From the NCBI GenBank assembly GCA_016926475.1, contig JAFGON010000018.1, forward strand, positions 1 through 18,033: 18,033 nucleotides of DNA, written 5' to 3'. A program made the translations under genes and the position numbers. Under the pieces are notes generated by a model. That model saw only the letters and a list, made by a program, of their open reading frames with translations. It was not told where the DNA came from and did no database searches. This document shows positions 7,623-16,249 of this stretch, in pieces. This DNA comes from a candidate division WOR-3 bacterium (GTDB lineage: Bacteria > SDB-A). The stretch's first letter is position 1. The number at the start of each line of letters is the position of its first letter.

Positions 7623-8222
7623 TCAGGAAATTATCGATCTAATTATTTTATAGACTTCAAATCCTTCAGACAATTCGGGATGAAAAGTAGAGACGATTAT
7701 TCTGTCTTTATGCAAGAAAACCGGATCATCGTCTGAAGTGGCGAGTATTTCCACTCCATCGCCTATTTTCGATATCTTTGGAGCTCTAATAAAGACGCCT
7801 TCCGCTGTTTTTTCTTTCGTGTATTTGTGGGTTTCTTCAGTAAAGTAGATTTTTTTTACGGAAGAATCCAACTGTCTTCCATAGGCGTTTCTTTGAATCT
7901 CGATGTCTAAAAAACCCCATGGTTCAATTTTTTTCCCATTCAGGATTTTTTTTGACAAAAGTATGCTTCCGGCGCAGGTTCCGAAAACCGCTGAGCCTTT
8001 TTTAGCTTCTTCTTTTATTTTGCTGTCCAGCCCGTAAATTTTTGAAAGGAGAAAAATCGTAGACGATTCGCCTCCGGGGATTATTATCAAATCTGAAAAA
8101 GGCGGGAAATCAGAAGGTTTCCTGACAAAGAAAATTTTAGAAGCCTTGAAGTACTCTCCCGCTTTTGAAGCGTGTGAAGAGTAGTCCCCTTGAACGGCGA
8201 CTACAGATATGAATTTTACCAT
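7623..8222 (-). CDS. pdxT: Pyridoxal 5'-phosphate synthase, glutaminase subunit PdxT
   Basis: 199 residues, the usual length. Class I glutamine amidotransferase: [12 protein letters not shown] near the N-terminus, the oxyanion segment PGGESST (49-55), the nucleophile Cys83 in [10 protein letters not shown], and His181/Glu183 in STFHPELSE complete the triad. It hydrolyses glutamine and channels ammonia to PdxS within a large cytoplasmic complex that makes PLP from ribose-5-phosphate and glyceraldehyde-3-phosphate. The start ATG lies inside the last codons of pdxS (7-base overlap, with AGAGG directly before it), typical of tightly coupled subunits. Confidence 0.97.
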   Translation of the reverse strand: MVKFISVVAVQGDYSSHASKAGEYFKASKIFFVRKPSDFPPFSDLIIIPGGESSTIFLLSKIYGLDSKIKEEAKKGSAVFGTCAGSILLSKKILNGKKIEPWGFLDIEIQRNAYGRQLDSSVKKIYFTEETHKYTKEKTAEGVFIRAPKISKIGDGVEILATSDDDPVFLHKDRIIVSTFHPELSEGFEVYKIIRSIIS

Positions 8223-9091
8223 CCTCTTGTCTGAAGTTCGTCTTCCGGTGAAATTTTTGAAGAGTCAATGCCCTTCATGCCTTCTCCCAAGTCTTCTGAT
8301 ATCTCAGCTATCAATTTGGGATCGTTGTAATGAGCGACTGCCAGTACTATCGCACGTGCCCTTTTTTCCGGATCGGAAGATTTAAAAATACCGGAACCGA
8401 CAAAGACGCTCTCCGCGCCGAGTTGCATCATTAAAGACGCATCTGCGGGAGTAGCCACGCCTCCGGCGGCGAAGTTCGGAACAGGAAGTTTTCCTTTTTC
8501 AGCCACAGATCTGACCAGTGAATAAGGGGATTGAAGCTCCTTAGATTTCGACATTATTTCATCGTCTCTTAAAGTCGTCAGAAGCCGTATCTCGCTCATG
8601 ACTGTCCTCATATGCCTGACAGCGTGAATTATATCGCCCGTGCCTGCTTCGCCTTTGGTTCTTATCAGGGCGGCTCCTTCGCCGATTCTTCTTAGAGCCT
8701 CTCCGAGATTTCTGCAGCCGCAGACAAAAGGGACATCGAAAGCAAATTTATCGACGTGAAATTTATCGTCAGCAGGGGTTAGGACCTCTGATTCATCTAT
8801 AAAATCTACTCCTAATGCCTGAAGAATCTGGGCTTCGGCAAAATGGCCGATCCGGCATTTAGCCATGACAGGAATGTCTACAGATGACATGATTTCCTTG
8901 ATTTTTTTTATGCTCGCCATCCTGGCAACACCGCCCGAAGCCCTAATATCGGCCGGAACTCTCTCAAGAGCCATGACCGCGACAGCGCCTGCTTCCTGGG
9001 CTATTGTCGCCTGAACGGCGTCTGTGACATCCATGATGACTCCCCCCTTGAGCATATCGGCCAACCCGATTTTAATTTTTATCTCAGCCAT
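8216..9091 (-). CDS. pdxS: Pyridoxal 5'-phosphate synthase, lyase subunit PdxS
   Basis: 291 residues, full length, a (beta/alpha)8 enzyme of very high conservation. Catalytic residues visible: Asp21 in [10 protein letters not shown], Lys78 in [11 protein letters not shown] (Schiff base with ribose-5-phosphate), and Lys146 in [11 protein letters not shown]. The [20 protein letters not shown] segment and the SGIFKSSDP phosphate-binding region are intact. It condenses R5P, G3P and PdxT-derived ammonia to PLP (DXP-independent vitamin B6 route). A perfect AAGGAGG precedes the ATG, and an extended -10 promoter lies about 50 bases upstream. First gene of the pdxS-pdxT pair. Confidence 0.98.
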   Translation of the reverse strand: MAEIKIKIGLADMLKGGVIMDVTDAVQATIAQEAGAVAVMALERVPADIRASGGVARMASIKKIKEIMSSVDIPVMAKCRIGHFAEAQILQALGVDFIDESEVLTPADDKFHVDKFAFDVPFVCGCRNLGEALRRIGEGAALIRTKGEAGTGDIIHAVRHMRTVMSEIRLLTTLRDDEIMSKSKELQSPYSLVRSVAEKGKLPVPNFAAGGVATPADASLMMQLGAESVFVGSGIFKSSDPEKRARAIVLAVAHYNDPKLIAEISEDLGEGMKGIDSSKISPEDELQTRGW

Positions 9092-9140
9092 GAAAACCTC
9101 CTTAAAAATACCTGCTGTAGTGAAATTTTTTTGAATCTAC

Positions 9141-9149
9141 ATTATATCA
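9141..9149 (-). promoter_or_regulatory. Extended -10 promoter of pdxST
   Basis: The minus strand reads TGATATAAT: consensus TATAAT at 9141-9146 preceded by the TGn extension. A weak -35 (TTTAAT) stands 17 bases further upstream. The predicted start near 9134 gives a leader of about 42 bases ending in AAGGAGG. No riboswitch-like structure is seen in the leader. Confidence 0.6.
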
Positions 9150-9202
9150 CAATTTCAAAATAAATTAAATCATCCCTTATATATAGAAGAGATACCTAAC
9201 AA

Positions 9203-10282
9203 TCAGAGAATCCCTTCAGGGGCAGTGAAATAAATTTCTCCTCCTGAACTGATAAACTGCTCGAGTTGTTCCGCGAGCCATAAAATCCTTTTTGAGTCTA
9301 GGTGTAGCAAGGGATTTTCAATGAAAAGACACTTGGGCAAGGCAGAAAGAGAAAGGCAAAACGCCAGAACTCTTCTTTGTCCCGATGAAAGCCTAAAAGG
9401 ATCAGCTTCCATGATCTCTTCGGAAAAACCGGCTTTAATTGCTCTGTCGAGAAATACATCTCTATTTAAGCCTCTAAACAAGACTTCCTCTCGGATCGAG
9501 CCTGAAAAGAAAAGGCGTTCGGAGTAGCTTGGGAGAAATGAAATCGATGGTTTATTTTTCATCATTTTCCTCGTGAGTTCCGATAATTCAAGAGTATTTT
9601 GAAGCCTGTGACAATTCCCGGAACTAAAAACCTCCCGTATAATTTTCAAATAAGACTCTTCTCCGGGAATTGTTTCCAAAACCTTCATCCTGCCGTTTTC
9701 AATTAAAAAGTTTTTCTGTGTAAAACCTTTGAAAAATGAAGGAAATTGAGTTACAAAAAGGCTTCCTACGCAGTTTTCTGAGACAAGGCCGATAAAATTC
9801 TGTCTCTCAGCGGAAGACAAATTTACAAAAACTTCATCGAAAAGAATGAATTTTTTGCCGGAAACTAAAAATCCTGCTGTAAAAAGGTTTAAAAGGTCGC
9901 TGTGCGACATACCATAAGTGCATTTGTCCTTTAACGACCATTCGTGCATTGTTTTTAAAATAAGATTATCCTCCAGGGGTTGTTTTCTAAGGCAAGCGCT
10001 GAATCTTAGTTCTTTTTGAGATGAAGTAAACACTGTTTGGCTGAAAATGTCCTGTCTTACAAGTCCCACGAAAGGAACAACGTCTTGGGTGTTTTCACCG
10101 ACGCATATTTTCCCTGAATCAGGAGGTAAAAGTCCCGACAAAATAAACAAAAAAGTACTCTTTCCTGAGCCAATTTCACCGGAAACGGTAATTATTGAAT
10201 TTTCGCCTAACTCAAAGCTTATATCATTTAAAAATTTCTCTTTATTCCAAGAAAATGATATATTTTCAGCGAAGAGTTTCAT
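9203..10282 (-). CDS. Tandem ABC ATPase, CbiO/EcfA-like, with complementary degenerate halves
   Basis: 359 residues holding two ABC nucleotide-binding halves. The first (1-200) has Walker A GEIGSGKST (35-43), Q-loop Gln77 and Walker B FILFDE (145-150). Its signature is lost (YGMSHSDL near 123-130), and Gln179 stands where the H-switch is expected. The second (about 245-359) starts only at the Q-loop region, with no Walker A at all. It has a good signature LSSGQ (298-302) and an altered Walker B, LFIENP, where the usual DE is EN. Pairing half 1 with the half-2 signature would give one complete ATP site and one dead site. Energy-coupling-factor ATPases drive vitamin or metal uptake with a T and an S subunit; none is encoded nearby, so the substrate is unknown. 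It is divergent from guaA, with 45 bases between the starts. Confidence 0.82.
   Translation of the reverse strand: MKLFAENISFSWNKEKFLNDISFELGENSIITVSGEIGSGKSTFLFILSGLLPPDSGKICVGENTQDVVPFVGLVRQDIFSQTVFTSSQKELRFSACLRKQPLEDNLILKTMHEWSLKDKCTYGMSHSDLLNLFTAGFLVSGKKFILFDEVFVNLSSAERQNFIGLVSENCVGSLFVTQFPSFFKGFTQKNFLIENGRMKVLETIPGEESYLKIIREVFSSGNCHRLQNTLELSELTRKMMKNKPSISFLPSYSERLFFSGSIREEVLFRGLNRDVFLDRAIKAGFSEEIMEADPFRLSSGQRRVLAFCLSLSALPKCLFIENPLLHLDSKRILWLAEQLEQFISSGGEIYFTAPEGIL
10256..10264 (+). promoter_or_regulatory. Candidate extended -10 promoter for guaA
   Basis: TGATATATT on the plus strand (TATATT at 10259-10264) has the TGn extension but almost no -35. It sits 64 bases before the guaA GTG, inside the divergent ABC gene. 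Confidence 0.3.
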
Positions 10283-10327
10283 AGATTAGGGGTTAACACG
10301 CACAAAAGTAAAAGAAAAGAGGAAATT

Positions 10328-12136
10328 GTGCCCGATAAAATAGCTGTTATTGATTTCGGAGGACAATACGCTCATCTAATTGCCACTAAAGTCAGAGAAG
10401 CGGGTGTTTACGCGGAAATTTTAGAACCAGATCACGACGTTGAATTACTGCGTAGTTACAAGGGATTGATTCTTTCGGGAAGCCCCGCTCTCAGTTCTCA
10501 GGATGAATTTGCCATGAATGGCGACATATTCACTGGAGGAGTTCCGATACTCGGTTTTTGTTTCGGTCATCAGGAAATTGCTAAATTTCACGGGGGCAAA
10601 ATTGAGCACAAAGGGCAGGAATACGGCAGAAGTGTCTTGCGGATAACAGCGGAATCGCCTTTATTCGAAGGTCTTTCAAAAGAAGAAACAGTGTGGATGA
10701 GCCATGGAGACGCGGTTGTTTCTCCCGGGGATATGGAAGAAATCGGAGTTTCTGTCTCTCCGGACGGTAAAATCCAGAGGTATTCCGCACTCCAGCATAT
10801 GCCCTTAAAGCATTTCGGGTTACAGTTTCATCCTGAAGTCGACGATACTCCAAACGGCAAAAAAATGATTGAAAACTTTGTCCTGAAAATTTGTTCTTGT
10901 CGAAAATCATGGACCCAGAAGACTATTCTTGACACTATAGAAAACAGCCTGGGGAAAAACACTCTGCACAAAAAAGTGGTAATGCTCGTCAGCGGAGGAG
11001 TAGATTCAACCGTGGCGGCGGTCCTACTCGGAAAATTTCTTCCCTCCGAAAACCTCCATTTCATTCATATTGACACGGGTCTGATGAGAGAAAACGAAAG
11101 CGCTGAGGTCATATCGCTTTTTGAAAGGCAAGGGTTGCTAAACAGCATGGAATTCATCGATGCTTCAAGAAAATTTCTGAGTAAGCTTGAAGGCATAAGC
11201 GACCCTGAAGAAAAAAGAAAAATAATAGGAGATACTTTCGTAGAGGTATCTCAGGATCTAATAGAGAATTCCTCTGAAGACGAAAGTTTTGTACTGGGCC
11301 AGGGAACTATATATCCCGACAGAATTGAGACTGGCGGATCCAAGCATGCCAATAGAATAAAGACTCACCACAACAGAGTCCCTCTCATAGAGGAAATGAT
11401 AAAAGAAGGAAGGGTGGTTGAACCAATAAAGGATCTATACAAAAAAGAGGTCAGAGATTTAGGATCAAATCTCGGTATACCTTCGGAATTTTTAAAAAGG
11501 CATCCTTTCCCCGGTCCTGGTCTGGGCGTGAGGTGTGTTTGTTCTGATGGTTTAGTCGAGAACAACGAATTTGAAAAGGTGAAAAAAAGTTTGGCTACAA
11601 TTCACAGGGGAGCATTTAAATTAGGCGCGATTCCGATTAAATCAGTCGGTGTAAAAGGTGACTTGCGAAGCTATGAATTTACCGCCACTGTGTGTTCTGA
11701 AAAATATGATTTATCGGAAGGATCAATTTTTGCAAACGTAGTTTTCCGTTTTGCAAAAGGCGTTAACAGAGTTCTCTGGATGTTTGGCTTAAAAGAACTT
11801 CCGGAATTTAAACCGCGTAGAGCTTACATCACTCCGGATAGGCTTCAATTGCTAAGAAAAGCCGATAAAAAAGCAAATGACCTGCTTCTGAAACACCGCG
11901 TATACGAAGAGATTTGGCAGATGCCTGTGATTATGCTGCCCGTGAAGGTAAATGGGTTAGATGCGGAAATAATCGTACTAAGACCTGTCCGTTCCGAAAG
12001 AGGAATGACGGCGAGACCGTATTTTTTGAGCGAAAATTTCATGAGAGAAATGGATGTTTCCTTAAAGGAAACAGGTTCGCATCTCCTCGCTTTTGATTTA
12101 TCATCAAAACCGCCAGCTACAATAGAATGGGAATGA
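10328..12136 (+). CDS. guaA: GMP synthase (glutamine-hydrolysing), long form
   Basis: 602 residues from a GTG with GAGGA upstream. The N-terminal class I amidotransferase has Cys78 in LGFCFGHQEIA and His168/Glu170 in LQFHPEVD. The ATP-pyrophosphatase domain has the P-loop SGGVDS (222-227), then FVLGQGTIYPDRIE and HPFPGPGLGVR. The C-terminal dimerisation domain ends PPATIEWE. It converts XMP, ATP and glutamine to GMP. Ordinary bacterial GuaA is about 510-525 residues. This one carries about 80-90 extra residues after HPFPGPGLGVR, with IPIKSVGVKGDLRSYEF and NRVLWMFG, in the same place and with similar motifs as the insertion in human GMPS. Long forms also occur in some bacteria such as Leptospira. 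No frameshift or damage is seen. Confidence 0.97.
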   Translation: MPDKIAVIDFGGQYAHLIATKVREAGVYAEILEPDHDVELLRSYKGLILSGSPALSSQDEFAMNGDIFTGGVPILGFCFGHQEIAKFHGGKIEHKGQEYGRSVLRITAESPLFEGLSKEETVWMSHGDAVVSPGDMEEIGVSVSPDGKIQRYSALQHMPLKHFGLQFHPEVDDTPNGKKMIENFVLKICSCRKSWTQKTILDTIENSLGKNTLHKKVVMLVSGGVDSTVAAVLLGKFLPSENLHFIHIDTGLMRENESAEVISLFERQGLLNSMEFIDASRKFLSKLEGISDPEEKRKIIGDTFVEVSQDLIENSSEDESFVLGQGTIYPDRIETGGSKHANRIKTHHNRVPLIEEMIKEGRVVEPIKDLYKKEVRDLGSNLGIPSEFLKRHPFPGPGLGVRCVCSDGLVENNEFEKVKKSLATIHRGAFKLGAIPIKSVGVKGDLRSYEFTATVCSEKYDLSEGSIFANVVFRFAKGVNRVLWMFGLKELPEFKPRRAYITPDRLQLLRKADKKANDLLLKHRVYEEIWQMPVIMLPVKVNGLDAEIIVLRPVRSERGMTARPYFLSENFMREMDVSLKETGSHLLAFDLSSKPPATIEWE

Positions 12137-12183
12137 ACCATCGATTATTTGAAAACACCAGGTCTCGATAAACGGGGGTATTA

Positions 12184-14139
12184 ATGAAAAAGAAATTTAT
12201 CGTTTTATTGTTTTTAGCCGTGCTACTGTTGGCGCCGCTCGGCGTGCTTACGGCGAGAGCCGGAGGCGGAGAGTCTTATGGAGGCGGTGGAGGTGGTGGA
12301 GGTGGTGGAGGCTCTTTCGGCGGAGGGGGGTCCGGCGGAGACGGTGGGGGTGAGCTCATCCTTTGCTTGATATGGCTGATAATAAAGTATCCCTGTATTG
12401 GTATTCCGCTGACTGTATTTCTGATAATTATGGCGATAGTCGCAAAAGTTAAAGGTTCCGGAGCGATAACCGACAGAAATCTCAAAAGGGCTCAAAAAGC
12501 TGTCAAGAGCAGGAATGTCGATAAAAACTTGAATTCACTGATCGCCAAAGATCCTAATTTTTCTCTTGAATCAATGAAGACCAGAGTCGCCACGGCATTT
12601 CTTGCCATCCAAAAGGCATGGAGCAATCAGGACCTGAAAAAAGTTACGGCGTTCATGTCCGACGGAGTCTACGAAAGGTTTTCTCTGCAGATTGACATGC
12701 AGAAAGCTGAAGGCTGGAGAAACATCATGGAAAACGTCATAGTTCAAAACATTGAACTGGTGTCCGCCCTGACGGACAGGAATTTTGATACTCTGCATTT
12801 CAGTGTAAAGGCGAAAGCCAAAGATTACAAAGTCAACATAGCTACAGGAAGGACGATACCGGGGTCGATGATCAACGACAGCTTTACAGAAATATGGACT
12901 TTTTTGAGGAAAGCGGACGTCAAAACATTAGGAAAAAAAGGCGCTTTTGAGGGTAATTGCCCAAACTGCGCCGCGCCTCTTGAAATTACTGACGCAGGTA
13001 CCTGCAAAGCTTGCAACGCATTCGTCAGAAGTCCGTCCTACGACTGGATTCTTTCCGAGATAACGCAAGTCGAAGAATGGGAACCCCGCTCTTCCGAATC
13101 CTCTGTATATATCAAAAACGAGTTGTCGGATAAAGACCCGCATTTTTCCACACAGTTCATTGAAGACAGAGCATCCGTGATTTTTTACCGCTATCAGTCG
13201 GCGCTTTTCACTGGAAATGCAGTTCATTTAAAAAAAGTGGCGTTTCCTCAAGAATACGGGAAACTCGAAGCACAGATCGCAAGAAACAAAAACGGCGATA
13301 CAGCACCTTATTACAGGTTCCCAGCAGTCGGGAAATCCGAGACCCTTTGGGTTCAGGCAGGGGATGAAATGGATAAGATACACGTTTTGATAAAATGGTC
13401 CGGAAGCGCGGCCGAGAGAAGTATTTCAACAGGTAAAACTCATGACACGGGACCGAGGTCGATAAGAATGACGGTTTTCACCCTTATTAGAAAATCAGGC
13501 GTTCTTTCCCCTTCGGATTCTTTCGCTTCTTCTCATTGTCCAAACTGCGGAGCTCCGGAAGTAAGAGATTCAAGAGACGTCTGCCCTTATTGCGGAACGG
13601 TTCTCAATGACGGCAGCAGATCCTGGGTTCTTGGCGACATGCAGGATTATTCCCATTGGATTAGGGAAAACAGACAAAAATGGACAGAAGAAAGTCAAAA
13701 ATCTGTTCTGAGCCAATCCAATAATCCTTACTCGGTCGTAGAAGCGCTTGCGGCAATGATGTTTGCTGACGGAAACGTCGATGAAACCGAGAAAAAAACT
13801 CTTTCAAAGTTTGCCTTAAAATACAACATATCCGGTTCATCTTTAGATGATATTGTAAAGAGAGCTTCTTCAGGTCAATGGACATGGAGCATTCCGGAAG
13901 ACAAAGAGCAGAAGAGTCAATTTCTTCATGCCTTGATTGACATGGCTCTCAGCGACGGAAGGGTTAGTTCAAGCGAATGGAAAATACTTAAAAAAGTAGC
14001 TTACAATTCTTCTATAGATGATGTGATGTTGAAAAAAATTGTCATAGAAAGGCAAAAAGCCCTCATACAATTCGGAAAGAATTATTTTAAAAAGACAGAC
14101 AAAAACATCGACCCTCCTCCCCCTGAAAATTGGGAGTGA
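12184..14139 (+). CDS. Exported or membrane-anchored Tim44-like protein with two zinc ribbons and TerB-like C-terminus
   Basis: 651 residues; the ATG follows GGGGGT. Order of parts: signal-like helix (1-26), Gly/Ser-rich stretch (27-56, including 11 consecutive Gly), membrane helix (about 58-86), Tim44-like domain (about 115-225, MKTRVATAFLAIQKAWSNQD and FMSDGVYERF), zinc ribbon 1 (C259, C262, C274, C277), a second Tim44-like segment (about 315-445, RASVIFYRYQSALFTGNA), zinc ribbon 2 (C452, C455, C467, C470), and a TerB-like domain (about 515-640) with AMMFADGNVDETEK and DMALSDGRVSSSEW, two acidic metal-site-like motifs. Family knowledge: Tim44-like domains bind membranes or lipids, and TerB domains occur in stress and metal-resistance proteins. 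The overall function is unknown. It follows guaA by 47 bases and may share its transcript. Confidence 0.8.
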   Translation: MKKKFIVLLFLAVLLLAPLGVLTARAGGGESYGGGGGGGGGGGSFGGGGSGGDGGGELILCLIWLIIKYPCIGIPLTVFLIIMAIVAKVKGSGAITDRNLKRAQKAVKSRNVDKNLNSLIAKDPNFSLESMKTRVATAFLAIQKAWSNQDLKKVTAFMSDGVYERFSLQIDMQKAEGWRNIMENVIVQNIELVSALTDRNFDTLHFSVKAKAKDYKVNIATGRTIPGSMINDSFTEIWTFLRKADVKTLGKKGAFEGNCPNCAAPLEITDAGTCKACNAFVRSPSYDWILSEITQVEEWEPRSSESSVYIKNELSDKDPHFSTQFIEDRASVIFYRYQSALFTGNAVHLKKVAFPQEYGKLEAQIARNKNGDTAPYYRFPAVGKSETLWVQAGDEMDKIHVLIKWSGSAAERSISTGKTHDTGPRSIRMTVFTLIRKSGVLSPSDSFASSHCPNCGAPEVRDSRDVCPYCGTVLNDGSRSWVLGDMQDYSHWIRENRQKWTEESQKSVLSQSNNPYSVVEALAAMMFADGNVDETEKKTLSKFALKYNISGSSLDDIVKRASSGQWTWSIPEDKEQKSQFLHALIDMALSDGRVSSSEWKILKKVAYNSSIDDVMLKKIVIERQKALIQFGKNYFKKTDKNIDPPPPENWE

Positions 14140-14144
14140 TTTCA

Positions 14145-14162
14145 ATAATTTTGACAAATTAT
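14145..14162. repeat. AT-rich perfect inverted repeat after the Tim44/TerB gene
   Basis: ATAATTT-TGAC-AAATTAT, a 7-bp stem with 4-base loop, overlaps a TTGACA at 14151-14156. It is too A/T-rich for an intrinsic terminator and has no T-tail. It could be an operator or chance. Confidence 0.3.
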
Positions 14163-14174
14163 CGGTTTAATAGA

Positions 14175-14203
14175 TTGAATTAGAAAATCAAATCTGCTAA
14201 AAT
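14175..14203 (+). promoter_or_regulatory. Promoter of the 6S RNA
   Basis: TTGAAT (14175-14180), an exact 17-base spacer and TAAAAT (14198-14203) are close to the sigma-70 consensus. The predicted start is near 14210, shortly before the 6S closing stem. The gap between it and the previous gene has no coding signal. Confidence 0.55.
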
Positions 14204-14235
14204 TATGACGATGAAAGACAGAGTATTAAGAAATC

Positions 14236-14407
14236 GGACACTGGGGTGCACGTGAAGAAAGATTTTTGTTTGAGCCAACAGCCTTTAACAGGGAATTTGA
14301 TTCCTTGCGGGAAGATTGAGCTCTTAATTGAGATTTTCAGAACGCGAGGTAGGATACCCACCTTGATAAAGGTTCAAACTCTCCTTTCACACGGCATCCC
14401 GGTTCCA
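14236..14407 (+). ncRNA. ssrS: 6S RNA
   Basis: The secondary structure can be drawn by hand. The closing stem pairs CTGGGGTGC-A-CGTG (14241-14254) with CACGGCATCCCGG (14390-14402): 13 pairs with one bulged A, the hallmark GGCATC...CGG 3' side of 6S RNA. The small 3' hairpin ACCTT-GATA-AAGGT followed by TTCAA is the equivalent of the CACCUUGAACCAAGGGUUC segment of E. coli 6S. The terminal arm pairs CTTGCG (14304-14309) with CGCGAG (14343-14348) and, inside it, GAAGATT (14311-14317) with GATTTTC (14332-14338). GTTTGAGCC can alternatively pair with GGTTCAAAC. 6S RNA mimics an open promoter and traps the housekeeping RNA polymerase holoenzyme in stationary phase. Its place just before rny-ymdB matches the ssrS locus of many bacteria. 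The ends are approximate, and no clear terminator follows. Confidence 0.82.
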
Positions 14408-14487
14408 ATATTAAAGGGATAAGGATACTTGTTAAGAGAAAATTATTATCTTTCAATAACACAAAAAAATTTAGAAAAAAGAGATAA

Positions 14488-14493
14488 TATAAT
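14488..14493 (+). promoter_or_regulatory. Candidate -10 for the rny operon
   Basis: A consensus TATAAT (in GATAATATAAT) lies 130 bases before the rny start with no convincing -35. The leader 14494-14623 contains a short GTTG...CAAC hairpin but no recognised RNA element or gene. Readthrough from the 6S promoter is an alternative. Confidence 0.3.
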
Positions 14494-14623
14494 TCGTGAA
14501 AAAGTCATGAAGTCGGAAATCTTAGAACTGGGTTGTATGACTCAACAGAGTTTCTCCGAAATTCGCATCTGACTTTTCTTAATTTCTCCAAGAAGTATTT
14601 CTGTCCTCGGCGGGAGGGAATAA

Positions 14624-16249
14624 GTGCATATAGTTTTATTGAGTCAAGTGATCGGACAAAACACAGGGATTTCAAACGTCCCCCTTGTTTTGATTCTTCC
14701 GATCATAATTTTTAGTTTTGTTCTCTGCATTATAACTTTTTGGCTCGGTTATGTTGTTAGCCTGAAAATCCAAAAAAGCCGTTTGGAAGACGCCAAAACA
14801 CAAGCGCGAAAAATCATCGAAGACGCCAAAAGCGAAGCGGAATCTTATAAAAAGACGGCTAAACTCGAAGTCAGCGAAGAAGCAGCGAAAACTCGGGCTG
14901 ATTTAGAGGCAAAGGAACGAAAATTTCAAAGAGAAATGTACCAGATAGAAAAAAGGCTCAACGACAGAACAGCGTCTTTGGATAAAAAGCAGGAATCGGT
15001 CAATACAAAGGAAAGAGACCTTGTCAAAAAGGAAAAAGACCTGGTCGTCAAAGAAAGAGCTTTAATGCTGAAAGCCGAAAAGCTCGATAATGAGCTCAAA
15101 GAAATCAGCAACAGGCTTCAAAGAATATCGAGGATGACTGTTCAAGAGGCAAAAAACGAACTTCTACAAAGCCTTGAGAACAAAGTCAAAAAAGAATCGG
15201 CTCAGATGATAAAGGACATAATCGACAGCGCTCAGAAAGAAGCCGACAAAGAAGCGGCTGAAATTGTAGTTTCAGCCATACAAAGGTGCGCTACCGACCA
15301 CACCGTTGAATCCACAGTGTCGGTGGTCTCTCTGCCTTCAGAAGACATGAAAGGCAGAATTATTGGAAGAGAAGGCAGAAATATAAGGTCTTTTGAAAAT
15401 CTCACTGGAATAGAGATAATTATCGATGACACTCCGGAAGCGATAACTCTATCAGGCTTCGACCCGGTCAGGAGGGAGATTGCCAGAATCGCGATGGAAA
15501 AACTCGTTTCGGACGGCAGAATAAACCCTGGAAGAATAGAAGTCGTTGTTGAAAAAGCGAAAAAAGAGATTGATGAAATAATCAAAAAAACCGCCGAAGA
15601 AACCGTCAACGAACTTGGAATATCCGAGTTCCACCCTGAAATTATGAAATATTTGGGCAGGCTAAGATACAGGACAAGTTACGGTCAAAATGTCCTGCAG
15701 CATTCAAAAGAAGTCGCGCATCTTTCCGCTCTAATGGCCGGAGAGTTAGGTCTTGATACCGCGCTGGCGAGAAGAAGCGGACTCCTTCACGACATAGGAA
15801 AAGCCGCTGATCATACCCTCGAAGGCACCCATGCTCTTATAGGAGCAGATATAGCTAAAAGGTACAACGAAGACTATATTGTCATTAACGCCATAGCGGC
15901 TCACCATGAAGAGGTCGAGCCGGTGTCTCCCATAGCTGTTCTAGTTCAAGCGGCGGATGCTATTTCCGGATCGAGACCTGGCGCCAGGAGAGACACCATA
16001 GAGGCTTATCTCGAAAGGGTCGAAAAACTCGAAGATATCGCAGTGGATGTCGAGGGAGTGGAAAAAGTTTTTGCCCTCCAAGCTGGCAGGGAACTCAGAG
16101 TCATTGTGGAGCCATCCAAGATATCCGACGCTGAAGCCATAGTGTTGTCTGGTGAGGTGGCGGCGAGGATCGAGAAAGAACTGAAGTACCCCGGGCAGAT
16201 AAAAGTTACCGTCATAAGGGAAATCAGAGCCACCGAGTATGCAAAATAG
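14624..16249 (+). CDS. rny: Ribonuclease Y
   Basis: 541 residues from a GTG with GGGAGGG upstream; an ATG start is not available near the membrane segment. A single N-terminal transmembrane helix (about 20-47) is followed by a long charged coiled coil (about 50-215). The KH RNA-binding domain has the GREG loop at 248-251 (GRIIGREGRNIRSFE). The HD phosphohydrolase domain has His389-Asp390 in LLHDIGKA plus the downstream AAHHEEVEP metal-site segment. It is a membrane-anchored endoribonuclease that starts mRNA decay in bacteria lacking RNase E or using both. It overlaps ymdB by 11 bases. The length and all motifs are normal. Confidence 0.97.
   Translation: MHIVLLSQVIGQNTGISNVPLVLILPIIIFSFVLCIITFWLGYVVSLKIQKSRLEDAKTQARKIIEDAKSEAESYKKTAKLEVSEEAAKTRADLEAKERKFQREMYQIEKRLNDRTASLDKKQESVNTKERDLVKKEKDLVVKERALMLKAEKLDNELKEISNRLQRISRMTVQEAKNELLQSLENKVKKESAQMIKDIIDSAQKEADKEAAEIVVSAIQRCATDHTVESTVSVVSLPSEDMKGRIIGREGRNIRSFENLTGIEIIIDDTPEAITLSGFDPVRREIARIAMEKLVSDGRINPGRIEVVVEKAKKEIDEIIKKTAEETVNELGISEFHPEIMKYLGRLRYRTSYGQNVLQHSKEVAHLSALMAGELGLDTALARRSGLLHDIGKAADHTLEGTHALIGADIAKRYNEDYIVINAIAAHHEEVEPVSPIAVLVQAADAISGSRPGARRDTIEAYLERVEKLEDIAVDVEGVEKVFALQAGRELRVIVEPSKISDAEAIVLSGEVAARIEKELKYPGQIKVTVIREIRATEYAK

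Noticed and set aside
12276-12485. Proline-rich minus-strand frame opposite the poly-Gly stretch
   Set aside because: Mirror image of the GGN codons in the Tim44/TerB gene.
14145-14162. Intrinsic terminator after the Tim44/TerB gene
   Set aside because: The stem is entirely A/T and no T-run follows it.
14408-14623. Possible tRNA or riboswitch in the rny leader
   Set aside because: No cloverleaf, no conserved T-arm sequence and no terminator/antiterminator pair could be drawn.
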